Shown: one piece after another, positions 45,634 to 54,617 of the stretch
How the letters are laid out: every line of letters starts with the position of its first letter
Numbering within the stretch: the first letter of the stretch is position 1
Assembly: GCF_029223285.1 (NCBI RefSeq)
Contig: NZ_JARHUJ010000008.1
Span: 124,001-188,000, forward strand
Length of the DNA stretch: 64,000 bases
Direction: 5' to 3'
From: Paraflavitalea sp. CAU 1676
GTDB lineage: Bacteria > Bacteroidota > Bacteroidia > Chitinophagales > Chitinophagaceae
The notes under the pieces: generated by a model
The model's database searches: none
Told to the model about the DNA's origin: nothing
What the model saw: only the letters and a program-made list of their open reading frames with translations
Made by a program: the position numbers and the translations under genes

Positions 45634-48600
45634 ATGCAATATACTAAGCCCTTCGCCCTTGTTTCCCTGTTGATGTTCAGTAGCCCGGTTTGGACGGCTG
45701 CTCAAAAGGTAGCGCCTGTTATGAGTTCGCTGGAGCATGGATTTCGTCAGCCGCCCGATTCGGTGAAGCCTGGTGTGTATTGGTATTGGCTGAATGATCA
45801 GGTGTCGCCGCAGGGAGTGGTCAGGGACCTTGAAGCCATGCACCGTATTGGCATTGGCAGGGCATTCATTGGCAATATCGGCCTGTCGAAAGAAGAGATA
45901 CCGTATGGAAACAGTCCATTGTTTTCCGACAACTGGTGGCAGGCCACAGAAGCTGCACTACGCACTGCTTCGCAAAATGGCATGGAGATAGGGTTGTTCA
46001 ACAGTCCGGGCTGGAGTCAATCAGGTGGCCCCTGGGTAAAGCCTGCCGAGAGCATGCGGTACCTTACTTCGGTTGAATGGCGTGTAAAGGGACCCAAAAA
46101 AATATCGATACCCTTGCCGGTTGAAAAGGAAAATTTTCAATCGGTGGCCATCATGGCGTTCCCCATGCCGGCACAGGAGGAAGAAGAAATAGCGAACTAT
46201 CAACCAGTTGTCACTGCCTCCATTCCACTCAGCGATCTGCAGAAACTTGTCGATAAGAGCAGTCAAACAGCAGTAATATTTCCCGATAAAACTAAGGAGG
46301 TGCAGATCGACCTTGCACTCACCAAGTCATTCACGGCGCGCAGCATCGTGTTGTATCCTGCTGCCACCCCATTTCATGCAAGAGTGATATTGCAGGCGGG
46401 CGATGGGAACAACTTTACCACCATCAGCGAGTTTGACCTTAACCGGAGTAACCCACAGCTCAATGTGGGCTTTATTCCCTTTGCGCCGGTATCTGTTGCA
46501 CTGCGTTCATCGACTGCAAAAGTATTCCGGTTATTGCTGACCAATATTCGCGGCAAAGCGGGATTGGCGGAAATAAAGATTGGTGCTGCACCGGTAGTGG
46601 ATCTCTATATGGAAAAGCAGCTGGCGAAGATGTTCCAGACGCCATTGCCCATGTGGAATGAATACCAGTGGCCCGGACAACCGGAACCCGACGGGAAAGA
46701 GGGGGTGGTAGATGCCGGCAAAGTGATGGACCTCACGCGCCAGCTTTCTCCCAATGGAGTGCTGCACTGGAATGTGCCGAAAGGTGATTGGATCATTGTG
46801 CGGTATGGCATGGTGCCAACGGGCGTAACGAACAGTCCGGCCACCAAAGAAGGCCAGGGGCTCGAAGTCGATAAAATGAACAAGGCCATGCTGCCCCATC
46901 ATTTTGAGGCATTTGCCGGAGCGATACAACAGAAGATTGCACCGGAACACCGGTCTGCCCTGAAATGGCTGGTGGCCGATAGTTATGAAACTGGGTCGCA
47001 GAACTGGACCGATGATATGATCGCTGATTTCAAAACGGCGATGGGGTATGATCCTTTGCGTTGGCTGCCGGTACTGTCGGGCAGGATCGTGGGGAGCGCG
47101 GAAATGTCTGACCGCTTTTTATGGGACCTGCGCCGGCTCATTGCCGACAGGGTGGCCTATCATTATGTGGGCGGACTGCGTACACAGGCAAACCAGCATG
47201 GTATGAAGCTGTGGCTGGAGAACTATGGCCATTGGGGCTTTCCCGGTGAATTCCTCCAGTATGGCGGGCAGGCCGATGAAGTGGCTGGCGAATTCTGGAA
47301 TGAGGGGGACCTCGGTAGTATCGAAAACAGGGCGGCTTCATCTTCGGCCCATACCTATGGTAAAACTAAAGTGTCTGCCGAATCCTTTACGTCGGCCGGC
47401 CACACCTTTGCACGATATCCTGCCTTATTGAAAAAGCGTGGCGACTGGTCGTTTACTGAAGGCGTGAACAATACCTTGCTACACGTCTACATTCATCAGC
47501 CCGACGATGAAAAGTTACCAGGTATCAATGCCTGGTTTGGCACCGAGTTCAACCGGCATAATACCTGGTTCGATCAAAGTAAAGCATTCATCGATTATAT
47601 ACGCCGCTGTAATTTTCTGCTGCAACAAGGAAAACCGGTGAGTGATATCGCTTATTTCATTGGGGAAGATGCGCCCAAGATGACGGGCGTGCGTGATCCT
47701 GAGATACCCCCAGGTTACCAGTTCGACTATATCAACGGCGAAGCCATTGCCAGGCTAACTGTGAAGGATGGTCGTTTGGTATTGCCCGATGGCGTATCCT
47801 ATCGCTTACTGGTATTGCCGCCATTGGCGACGATGCGGCCGGGTGTACTCAATAAGATCAGAGAATTAGTGCAGGCGGGAGCTGTAGTCATTGGTGCGCC
47901 TCCCCAAAGAGCGCCGGGATTGCAAAACTACCCGGCTGCCGATATGCAGGTACAGCGCACCGCTGCTGAATTGTGGAATGGAATTGACGGAGACCAGGTA
48001 AAGCACGGTACATTCGGAAAAGGCATGGTGCTGCGGGGTGTCTCGATGAAGGAGGCGCTTGCCCTGGTGCAAACAGGGCCCGACTTCATCAGCAATACCG
48101 CAACGAACGTGTTGTACGCGCACAGGTCGGCCCCGGGAGCAGAGATATACTTTATTACCAATCAAACCGAACAAGCGGTGGCGTTTGAACCCGCTTTCCG
48201 CGTTACAGGTCTGCAACCGGAGTGGTGGGATGCTGTTACCGGCAGCATGCGGTCGTTGCCGGAGTATACAATCGAGGGAAGGCATACCTTGGTGCCGTTA
48301 AAGCTGGAACCATTGCAAAGCGCCTTTATTGTGTTCAGAAGACCGGCTATTGGCAAGATACCGGGGGTTAACTTCCCCAAGCTAAAACCCCTGCAAATGC
48401 ATGCAAGACCCTGGACGGTGCAGTTCGATACTGCCATGAAGGGGCCAGCAAAACCTGTCACGTTTACCAAGCTCGAAGATTGGAGCACGCACTCGCAGGA
48501 CGCGATCAAGCACTACTCCGGGAACGCGATTTATAAGACTACATTTTCTATTAATAGTTTGCCCAAGGGAGAGCATGTATTGTTGAATCTGGGCGTGGTA

Positions 48601-48873
48601 TATAACATGGCCTCGTTAAAGGTAAACGGACAAGAATTGGGTACTGTTTGGACGGCGCCATGGCAGGTAGACATTACTCCTGCCTTGAAGCAGGGGGAGA
48701 ATAAACTGGAAATAACGGTCGTTAATACCTGGGTCAACCGGCTTATTGGCGACAGCCGTTTACCCGAGGCACAACGCAAAACCTGGTCGCCGGTAAATTC
48801 TTATAAACCCGGGGATGCTTTGCAACCTTCTGGCCTGGTGGGGCCCGTGACTTTGTGGGGAGTGAAGTATTGA
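45634..48873 (+). CDS. GH106-type alpha-L-rhamnosidase
   Basis: 1079 aa with a signal peptide ending TAAQ. The N-terminal FRQPPDSVKPGVYWYWLND and GLFNSPGWSQSGGPWV segments are hallmarks of GH106, a TIM barrel with inserted sandwiches. The C-terminal region (about 940-1060; VYNMASLKVNGQELGTVW) is a galactose-binding-like jelly roll. It removes alpha-L-rhamnose from pectic rhamnogalacturonan or other rhamnose-containing glycans. The 100-base gap after lacI may hold its own promoter. The next gene follows after 22 bases. Confidence 0.85.
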   Translation: MQYTKPFALVSLLMFSSPVWTAAQKVAPVMSSLEHGFRQPPDSVKPGVYWYWLNDQVSPQGVVRDLEAMHRIGIGRAFIGNIGLSKEEIPYGNSPLFSDNWWQATEAALRTASQNGMEIGLFNSPGWSQSGGPWVKPAESMRYLTSVEWRVKGPKKISIPLPVEKENFQSVAIMAFPMPAQEEEEIANYQPVVTASIPLSDLQKLVDKSSQTAVIFPDKTKEVQIDLALTKSFTARSIVLYPAATPFHARVILQAGDGNNFTTISEFDLNRSNPQLNVGFIPFAPVSVALRSSTAKVFRLLLTNIRGKAGLAEIKIGAAPVVDLYMEKQLAKMFQTPLPMWNEYQWPGQPEPDGKEGVVDAGKVMDLTRQLSPNGVLHWNVPKGDWIIVRYGMVPTGVTNSPATKEGQGLEVDKMNKAMLPHHFEAFAGAIQQKIAPEHRSALKWLVADSYETGSQNWTDDMIADFKTAMGYDPLRWLPVLSGRIVGSAEMSDRFLWDLRRLIADRVAYHYVGGLRTQANQHGMKLWLENYGHWGFPGEFLQYGGQADEVAGEFWNEGDLGSIENRAASSSAHTYGKTKVSAESFTSAGHTFARYPALLKKRGDWSFTEGVNNTLLHVYIHQPDDEKLPGINAWFGTEFNRHNTWFDQSKAFIDYIRRCNFLLQQGKPVSDIAYFIGEDAPKMTGVRDPEIPPGYQFDYINGEAIARLTVKDGRLVLPDGVSYRLLVLPPLATMRPGVLNKIRELVQAGAVVIGAPPQRAPGLQNYPAADMQVQRTAAELWNGIDGDQVKHGTFGKGMVLRGVSMKEALALVQTGPDFISNTATNVLYAHRSAPGAEIYFITNQTEQAVAFEPAFRVTGLQPEWWDAVTGSMRSLPEYTIEGRHTLVPLKLEPLQSAFIVFRRPAIGKIPGVNFPKLKPLQMHARPWTVQFDTAMKGPAKPVTFTKLEDWSTHSQDAIKHYSGNAIYKTTFSINSLPKGEHVLLNLGVVYNMASLKVNGQELGTVWTAPWQVDITPALKQGENKLEITVVNTWVNRLIGDSRLPEAQRKTWSPVNSYKPGDALQPSGLVGPVTLWGVKY

Positions 48874-48895
48874 GAAAGTCACTTACCTTCACGCC

Positions 48896-49945
48896 ATGCC
48901 TTTCTCCCGCCGCCAATTTCTGCTCACTAGTGTAGGTGGTTGCGTTCTTGCAACAACCAAAGGAGTTCAAGCCGCCTTGGCGCAGCTTGATGGAGTGAAA
49001 TCGCCCGCTACGCTCATGACGGTAACCGGACCGATAATTTCATCGGCTATGGGAGCTACACTGATTCACGAACATATCCTGGTAGATTTTATTGGAGCTG
49101 ACAAGATCAGCTATGACCGTTGGAACCGGGAAGAAGTGATCAAAAAGGTAATGCCCTACCTGGAAGAGATGAAGGCGCAAGGGGTAAAGACCTTCTTCGA
49201 CTGCACCCCTGCATTTCTGGGCCGCGATCCTGTATTGCTCAAAACGATCGCTGAGAAAACCGGATTGCACATCGTTACCAATACCGGATACTATGGTGCT
49301 ATCAAGAATAAACATTTGCCGGCCTGGGCACATACCGAAACCGATCAGCAACTGGCGCTGCGATGGATCAGGGAAGCCAAGGAAGGCATTGAAGGAACCG
49401 ATGTGCGGCCTGGCTTTATTAAGATCAGTGTCGATGAAGGTAAGCTATCGGCATTGCATCAGAAGATCGTGCGCGCAGCTGCCATTACCCATCTTGCTAC
49501 AGGCCTCACCATTTGTTCGCACACAGGTAAAGCACCAGCAGCGTTTGAACAACTGGAAATTCTAAAGGCCGCCGGTCTGCAGCCGGATACATTTGTTTGG
49601 GTGCATGCGCAGGCTGAAGACAATATCGAGCAACATATCAAAGCGGCCACTATGGGCGCCTGGGTTAGCCTGGACGCCATCGGTTGGGGCAAGCCGGAAC
49701 AATACGTCTCCCTGCTAACGGAGCTCAAAGAGCGCCGGCTGCTTCACCGGGTCCTTATCTCACACGATGCCGGCTGGTACGATCCCGCTAAACCTGCAGG
49801 CGGTGAGTTCATTGGTTTTACCGCACTGTTTACTAAGCTGATCCCTTTGTTGAAGAGCAAAGACTTCACAAAGGCCGATATCGACCAATTGCTGGTCTAC
49901 AATCCTATCATAGCGTTTACTGCCGGTGTCCGTCGTTTACCATGA
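48896..49945 (+). CDS. Phosphotriesterase-family (PTE/lactonase-like) metal-dependent hydrolase
   Basis: 349 aa with an N-terminal SRRQFLLTS signal that resembles a twin-arginine motif. The amidohydrolase-fold metal ligands are in place: HEH (LIHEHIL), Lys in PGFIKISVDEG, His in ICSHTG, His in VWVHAQ and Asp in SHDAG. Members act as lactonases, esterases or phosphotriesterases. Coupled to the rhamnosidase gene (22 bases), it may hydrolyse a sugar lactone or ester made during glycan breakdown (inference). Predicted export to the periplasm in folded form. Confidence 0.82.
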   Translation: MPFSRRQFLLTSVGGCVLATTKGVQAALAQLDGVKSPATLMTVTGPIISSAMGATLIHEHILVDFIGADKISYDRWNREEVIKKVMPYLEEMKAQGVKTFFDCTPAFLGRDPVLLKTIAEKTGLHIVTNTGYYGAIKNKHLPAWAHTETDQQLALRWIREAKEGIEGTDVRPGFIKISVDEGKLSALHQKIVRAAAITHLATGLTICSHTGKAPAAFEQLEILKAAGLQPDTFVWVHAQAEDNIEQHIKAATMGAWVSLDAIGWGKPEQYVSLLTELKERRLLHRVLISHDAGWYDPAKPAGGEFIGFTALFTKLIPLLKSKDFTKADIDQLLVYNPIIAFTAGVRRLP

Positions 49946-50007
49946 TGTTTTAAAGACGTCCTCTCACAAACAGCGAATTCCTATATTGCAGCCTAAACCG
50001 GGCAAGC

Positions 50008-51108
50008 GTGGAACCATTCAAAAACCTCTACAACGATACTTTCTTTAACGGGCTCACCAGTGTACTTTCCAAAACACTCAAAGACTTCGACAAGAAGCAA
50101 TTCCTTAAAAAGATATACGACAAAGACTGGGAAGCCAGGGAGCTGAAGCAGCGCATGAAGCATATTGCAGAGACCCTGCATGGTTTTATGCCTGCCAATT
50201 ATGATATAGCTGTAAAGCAACTGTATAAGATCATCGATGCTTTACGCAAAGAAGGGAAAAATGGAGCGCTCGAACACATGATCTTCACGGAGTATGTCGA
50301 GAAATACGGCATCGATCACTACGATACCTCCATGGAAGCTATTGAATTCATTACCCAGTTCATTAGTTGCGAATTTGCCATCCGCCCCTTTATCATTCGT
50401 TACCAGGCCAAGGCGATGAAACAAATGCTGAAGTGGTCAAAGCATGAAAGTTTTCATGTGCGCAGGTTGTCGAGTGAGGGATGCCGGCCGCGACTGCCCT
50501 GGGCCATGGCGCTGCCGGCTTTGAAGAAGGATCCTTCGACGATTCTTCCCATTCTCGAGAATCTGAAAGACGACCCTGCTGAGTTTGTGCGTAAAAGCGT
50601 GGCCAATAACCTCAATGACATAGCGAAGGATAATGTAGACATCGTGCTGGACCTGGTGAAGCGTTGGCAGGGAAAATCGCCCCGCACGGATTGGATTATC
50701 AAGCACGGCAGTCGCACCTTGCTGCGCAAAGCGAATCCCCAGGCCATGAAGTTGTTCGGATTGGCGGTGGCCGATAAGGTAGTGGTCGACAAGCTAAAGA
50801 TCACTGATAAAAGCATTGGCATCGGCAGTACGCTGCTTTTTGCCTTCGAGCTTACCAACAAAGGAGATCAGCCCATCAAACTGCGGGTAGAGTATGGAAT
50901 CGATTATGTGAAATCAGGCGGCAAGGCCAGCAGGAAATTATTCAAGATCACTGAGAATATATATCAACCGCACAAAACGGTAGCTTTTAAACGGGCACAG
51001 TCATTCCGTAACCTGACAACCCGCAAGCATTATGCGGGTGTGCATACTTTGTCGGTCGTGATCAACGGACAGGAACTGGCGACTAAGAAGTTCGAAGTGA
51101 CGGAGTAG
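50008..51108 (+). CDS. DNA alkylation repair protein (HEAT-like, AlkC/AlkD type)
   Basis: 366 aa from GTG 50008. The N-terminal MEPFKNLYNDTFF and the HEAT-like helical pairs (RRLSSEGCRPRLPWA, NLNDIAKDNVDIVL, then WIIKHGSRTLLRK) match the DNA alkylation repair family, which excises N3- or N7-alkylated purines. The C-terminal 100 residues form a beta-sandwich-like domain (STLLFAFELTNKGDQPIKLRV), as in longer AlkC-type members. Cytoplasmic. It is a single gene, unrelated to the PUL before it. Confidence 0.85.
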   Translation: MEPFKNLYNDTFFNGLTSVLSKTLKDFDKKQFLKKIYDKDWEARELKQRMKHIAETLHGFMPANYDIAVKQLYKIIDALRKEGKNGALEHMIFTEYVEKYGIDHYDTSMEAIEFITQFISCEFAIRPFIIRYQAKAMKQMLKWSKHESFHVRRLSSEGCRPRLPWAMALPALKKDPSTILPILENLKDDPAEFVRKSVANNLNDIAKDNVDIVLDLVKRWQGKSPRTDWIIKHGSRTLLRKANPQAMKLFGLAVADKVVVDKLKITDKSIGIGSTLLFAFELTNKGDQPIKLRVEYGIDYVKSGGKASRKLFKITENIYQPHKTVAFKRAQSFRNLTTRKHYAGVHTLSVVINGQELATKKFEVTE

Positions 51109-51269
51109 GGCAGGGGCATATATCGGAAACTCGATTCTTCGCGCCTGGTTCCAAACTCAGGTAGCCCTTTTGCTACAGGTAAAGCAGGATTACGCGCCAT
51201 TCATACAAGTGGCCCGCTGTGGTCATAGGACAAACGCATAATTTCGGATACACAAATGCAACAACAGTT

Positions 51270-51716
51270 ATGGGAAAAATAACGAATACTACCTGGGATC
51301 CTGCCACACAATTGATCAGTACACAAATTTCGGGCAATGTGGATATTGAAGATGTTGAGCGGTGGGAGCAATCCCTGTTTGAAGCGCTCGATCAGGTAGC
51401 TGAAAACGGAACATTTAAAATATTCGTGAACCTGCATGGATTCAAAGCCGTCAATTTCGAGGCTCATAAACGGTTTCGCAATATCGTTCCCTTAACACTC
51501 TCAAAATACGGCTGGCGCGTGGGTTACCTCGATCTGTTTGACGAAGCTGCTGACCTGCCTATCAGTACCACCAGGGGTATCCGCTGCCGGGCCGCTGTGC
51601 ATGTGCACCAGGACGAGACCAAGATCAACCTGTATGAGAACAACTATAGCCGGGACAATGAGCATTATTTTAGCGATCCGGTAGTGGCGGAAAAGTGGAT
51701 TGTTGAGGTGGCGTGA
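51270..51716 (+). CDS. SpoIIAA/STAS-like domain protein
   Basis: 148 aa from ATG 51270; an in-frame GTG/ATG at 51219 would add 17 residues of unlikely sequence. The strand-helix pattern (ISTQISGNVDIEDVERWEQSL ... FKIFVNLHGFKAVNFEAHKRF) resembles SpoIIAA-like STAS proteins. The middle contains VGYLDLFDEAADL and the C-terminal region is acidic. The role is unknown; a regulatory or protein-binding function is typical of the fold. Cytoplasmic, single gene. Confidence 0.65.
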   Translation: MGKITNTTWDPATQLISTQISGNVDIEDVERWEQSLFEALDQVAENGTFKIFVNLHGFKAVNFEAHKRFRNIVPLTLSKYGWRVGYLDLFDEAADLPISTTRGIRCRAAVHVHQDETKINLYENNYSRDNEHYFSDPVVAEKWIVEVA

Positions 51717-51733
51717 GTGGGGGGAGGTAGGGA

Positions 51734-51758
51734 GATCAAATAATTGTTTAATTTGATC
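51734..51758. promoter_or_regulatory. Inverted repeat upstream of the YdeI-family gene
   Basis: GATCAAAT (51734-51741) and ATTTGATC (51751-51758) are perfect inverted arms around a 9-base AT-rich centre, 16 bases before the start codon. Possible operator or weak hairpin. Confidence 0.3.
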
Positions 51759-51774
51759 CCCTCAATCATTAGCC

Positions 51775-52581
51775 ATGCCTTCCAAAAAGAAATCATCCGG
51801 CAAAACAGTGCCAGCGCCAGCACGTGTCGCCAAAGCGTCTGCAGGTGCCCGGGAAACCACGAAAAAAGCAAAAACGACTAAACCTTCGTTGGTGACTAAG
51901 GAGCCCCGAAATGCCCCCAAAAAAGCGGCAAAAGTCAAACCCGTTCCCGCCACTAAAGCGGCCGCCAAAAGCGCCGCCCCGAAATCCACCGCCATCCCTC
52001 CCCGCAGCATCCAGGACGACCTCCAGGTACGCTCATTCGAATCGCTGGCCGACCTGGAAGCCTGGATGGCCACCCATCACCAAAAAGAAAAAGGCATATG
52101 GGTGCGCGTCTTCAAGAAAGGCGCCGGCAGCAACACCATCAGCCGCGCCGATGCGCTCGACGTGATGCTTTGTCACGGCTGGATCGATGGCGTAGCCAAC
52201 AAATACGACGAACATTCCTTCCTGCAACGATTCACGCCCCGACGCTCCAAAAGCATCTGGTCCAAAAAGAATATCGACAACGTTGCACGGCTTATAAAAG
52301 AAGGCCGCATGCAGCCGGCCGGCACGAAAGAAATTGAAGCAGCCAAAGCCGATGGCCGCTGGGCCCAGGCCTACGATTCTCCGGCCAACAGCTCTATCCC
52401 TGACGATTTTCTGGCCAGCATCAAGAAGAACAAGGCCGCCTACACTTTTTTTCAAACCCTCAATAAAACCAACCTGTTCGCCATCTCCTGGCGATTGCAA
52501 ACTGCCAAGAAACCCGAAACCAGGCAGCGACGTATGGAAGCTATTATAGATATGCTGGCGAAGGGACAAAAATTCCATTGA
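51775..52581 (+). CDS. YdeI/OmpD-associated family protein with histone-H1-like basic tail
   Basis: 268 aa. Residues 1-80 are almost all Lys, Ala, Pro, Thr and Ser (KKKSSGKTVPAPARVAK and similar), resembling a histone-H1 or nucleoid-protein tail. Residues 85-268 are the YdeI/OmpD-associated domain (VRSFESLADLEAWM ... DVMLCHGWIDGVANKYDE, then FTPRRSKSIWSKKNI). Members of that family are linked to stress and peptide resistance, with no settled reaction. The tail suggests DNA or RNA binding (inference). Codon use in the tail is CG-rich, as expected for Ala/Pro/Lys repeats. Confidence 0.8.
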   Translation: MPSKKKSSGKTVPAPARVAKASAGARETTKKAKTTKPSLVTKEPRNAPKKAAKVKPVPATKAAAKSAAPKSTAIPPRSIQDDLQVRSFESLADLEAWMATHHQKEKGIWVRVFKKGAGSNTISRADALDVMLCHGWIDGVANKYDEHSFLQRFTPRRSKSIWSKKNIDNVARLIKEGRMQPAGTKEIEAAKADGRWAQAYDSPANSSIPDDFLASIKKNKAAYTFFQTLNKTNLFAISWRLQTAKKPETRQRRMEAIIDMLAKGQKFH

Positions 52582-52775
52582 GTTACCGGTATACCAACTT
52601 GTTACGGGTTAATGAACTGAACAGTCTGTGATTTTCATGACTTTTGCTTATAGCAGATCATTGCCACATTTGGAGAATTAATGACAGGATAATAGCAATT
52701 AGTTCAAACGCCGTATTCCCGGCATGGTCTATTGGTGGAATTTTACGCCATTAACGAAAGTCAAAATCATTTCAG

Positions 52776-53465
52776 ATGGAAAAGGCACGGTATAACATTT
52801 TCAACCTCATTCACAAGGCGCTCAGGTCAATGCTGTATGAAACAGCTAACCTGATACAACAAACTGATTTCGAGTGCCGCGAAGAGGCCGAACATACAAT
52901 GTACCTATTGGAGAAGATATTGTATTACTTCGACAAGCACGCTCAGCATGAGGACACTTTCATACTTCCGGCCATAGCCCGGTACAACAAGGAACTCGTA
53001 GACAGTTTCGAGAACGAACATGTAGCCGACCATGCACTGGCCGAAAGCATCCGGGAATCCATGGAAGCCTGGGAGAAGACAAATGATCCTGCGGAGATGA
53101 TCGCCCTCGGCCGGCATATTTTTCTCACCTTCAATGATTTCATTGCGTTCAATCTTACGCACATGAATAAAGAAGAGGATGAATTGAATGCTGTATTGTG
53201 GGAATACTTCAGCGATCCCGAACTGATGCAGATCACACAATCATTGGTGGCCACCATACCGGCAGAAGACCTCTTCGATCAAAGCAAACGGATGATGGGA
53301 GCGGGCAACAACCAGGAACTGCTTGCCTGGCTTTCGGGCATCAAACAAAAAGCCCCCAAGCCTTTATTTGACCTCCACATCCGCATGGCGCGCGAGGTAT
53401 TGTCTACAAAACGATGGAATGCCATCAGCGAAGTACTGCTGGCCGATGCAACCGTTGTATATTGA
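52776..53465 (+). CDS. Hemerythrin-domain protein
   Basis: 229 aa. The N-terminal four-helix bundle (1-150) shows the His/Glu pattern of hemerythrin HHE domains: FDKHAQHEDTFILPAI, ENEHVADH and FNLTHMNKEEDEL. The C-terminal 70 residues (IPAEDLFDQSKRMMGAGNNQE...) form a helical extension. It would bind a di-iron centre and sense or detoxify O2 or NO (family knowledge). Cytoplasmic. The 194 bases upstream hold no gene. It converges on the MtfA-type gene through a hairpin. Confidence 0.82.
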   Translation: MEKARYNIFNLIHKALRSMLYETANLIQQTDFECREEAEHTMYLLEKILYYFDKHAQHEDTFILPAIARYNKELVDSFENEHVADHALAESIRESMEAWEKTNDPAEMIALGRHIFLTFNDFIAFNLTHMNKEEDELNAVLWEYFSDPELMQITQSLVATIPAEDLFDQSKRMMGAGNNQELLAWLSGIKQKAPKPLFDLHIRMAREVLSTKRWNAISEVLLADATVVY

Positions 53466-53472
53466 TATCCGT

Positions 53473-53505
53473 ACCCTGCTCGCACATTGGGCAGGGTTAT
53501 TTTTC
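53473..53505 (+). terminator. Terminator after the hemerythrin gene
   Basis: ACCCTGC (53473-53479) pairs with GCAGGGT (53491-53497), followed by a T-rich stretch. The 3' arm overlaps the stop of the convergent gene. Confidence 0.55.
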
Positions 53506-54276
53506 CTCTACAGAAGCTGGCATAAAGATCGACTTCAGTAAAGCATACAGCTCCGGATGCCTTTGCTCCATTTCCGCAGGCTTTTCAAAGAAATACTCCG
53601 ACACTACCGCCAGGAACTCCGCTTCATTCGTAGTACCATAATAATTGATATCCGACCTGCCTTGTTTGATCAATTGCATTTCTTCGTGAATGCGTCTAAG
53701 CCAGGGCTTAGCATACTGGTGTGGTATCAGGGCTTCGGGCAATCCATCAGTAGCTCCATCCGATTTATCGACTAAATGCACAAATTCATGGATGGCTGTA
53801 TTGTGCTTATCGCTTCCCGCACGAAAGCCCTGCCGCACATTTTCCTGCGATAAGATCATCTGGTTTTGCATGGGTCCTGTGCCTACCATGCCCAATATAT
53901 TGCGGCCATTGCCATCCTGGCTATATTCTTCATTGAAGGAACCCGGATAAAGTACCACCTCATGAATGTTGCGATACTCCCAATCGGGAAACGCAAAAAT
54001 AGGAATGATGGCGCCGGCGGCTACCAGCACCCTGTCCACATCCTCCACCGTCGTATTGACGCCGGTAATGTGTACACGCTCCAGGAAACGCATCACGCGT
54101 GCCTCGAAAGCGACTTGATGGTTTTCATCGAGCCGGCGGTAAAAAGCAACATGTTCCTTCAGGAGACCTTTAACGGTGTCTAATGACAAGCCAGTCACCA
54201 CTTTTCTTTTTCTAAAAGCTAGCGACAATAAAAACGCCATGATAGCAATGCCTGTAATGCCTAAGATCGTTTCCAT
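53497..54276 (-). CDS. MtfA-type zinc-dependent peptidase (M90)
   Basis: 259 aa with one N-terminal hydrophobic helix (4-20) and then a basic stretch, so membrane-anchored with a cytoplasmic body, unlike soluble E. coli MtfA. The zinc site HEFVH (H163, E164, H167) is intact, with the family segments FPDWEYRNIHEVVLYP and FLAVVSEYFFEKPAEM, which supplies the later Glu. In E. coli MtfA acts on the Mlc/PtsG glucose regulon; Bacteroidetes lack that system, so the target here is unknown. Confidence 0.87.
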   Translation of the reverse strand: METILGITGIAIMAFLLSLAFRKRKVVTGLSLDTVKGLLKEHVAFYRRLDENHQVAFEARVMRFLERVHITGVNTTVEDVDRVLVAAGAIIPIFAFPDWEYRNIHEVVLYPGSFNEEYSQDGNGRNILGMVGTGPMQNQMILSQENVRQGFRAGSDKHNTAIHEFVHLVDKSDGATDGLPEALIPHQYAKPWLRRIHEEMQLIKQGRSDINYYGTTNEAEFLAVVSEYFFEKPAEMEQRHPELYALLKSIFMPASVEEK

Positions 54277-54431
54277 GTATAAACTGCGTGGTTACTAATT
54301 GAATTGTAAGATACGCCATATGAGTGAGTTGAGTGCTTAATTACAAGGCTTTATAATGATAAGCAGGGCGCTGCGTCCTGCCTTTTTTCGTTAAAGTTGT
54401 AATAAAATGACAGCCTTTACTACCAATATGT

Positions 54432-54614
54432 ATGCAAAAGACAATTCTATTTATACTGTTATTTGGGGTGGTTAACTTTTTTATCATCCTTACGCATATT
54501 TCACTGTATCAGTCAGACACACCCAAACTGAGTTGGATCAGTATGATCGCGCACGGGCTGCTGCTCGTCATCTTTCCCTATCGCAAAATATTCAAACAAA
54601 AAACAACCCGATAA
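54432..54614 (+). CDS. Small two-helix membrane protein
   Basis: 60 aa. Two hydrophobic stretches (4-24 and 33-50) are joined by a short polar loop, with a basic C-terminal tail (FPYRKIFKQKTTR). I recognise no family. It is accepted as real because it ends 3 bases before the SPFH lipoprotein gene and its composition is membrane-like throughout. Possibly an accessory subunit of that protein (inference). Confidence 0.55.
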   Translation: MQKTILFILLFGVVNFFIILTHISLYQSDTPKLSWISMIAHGLLLVIFPYRKIFKQKTTR

Positions 54615-54617
54615 ACA

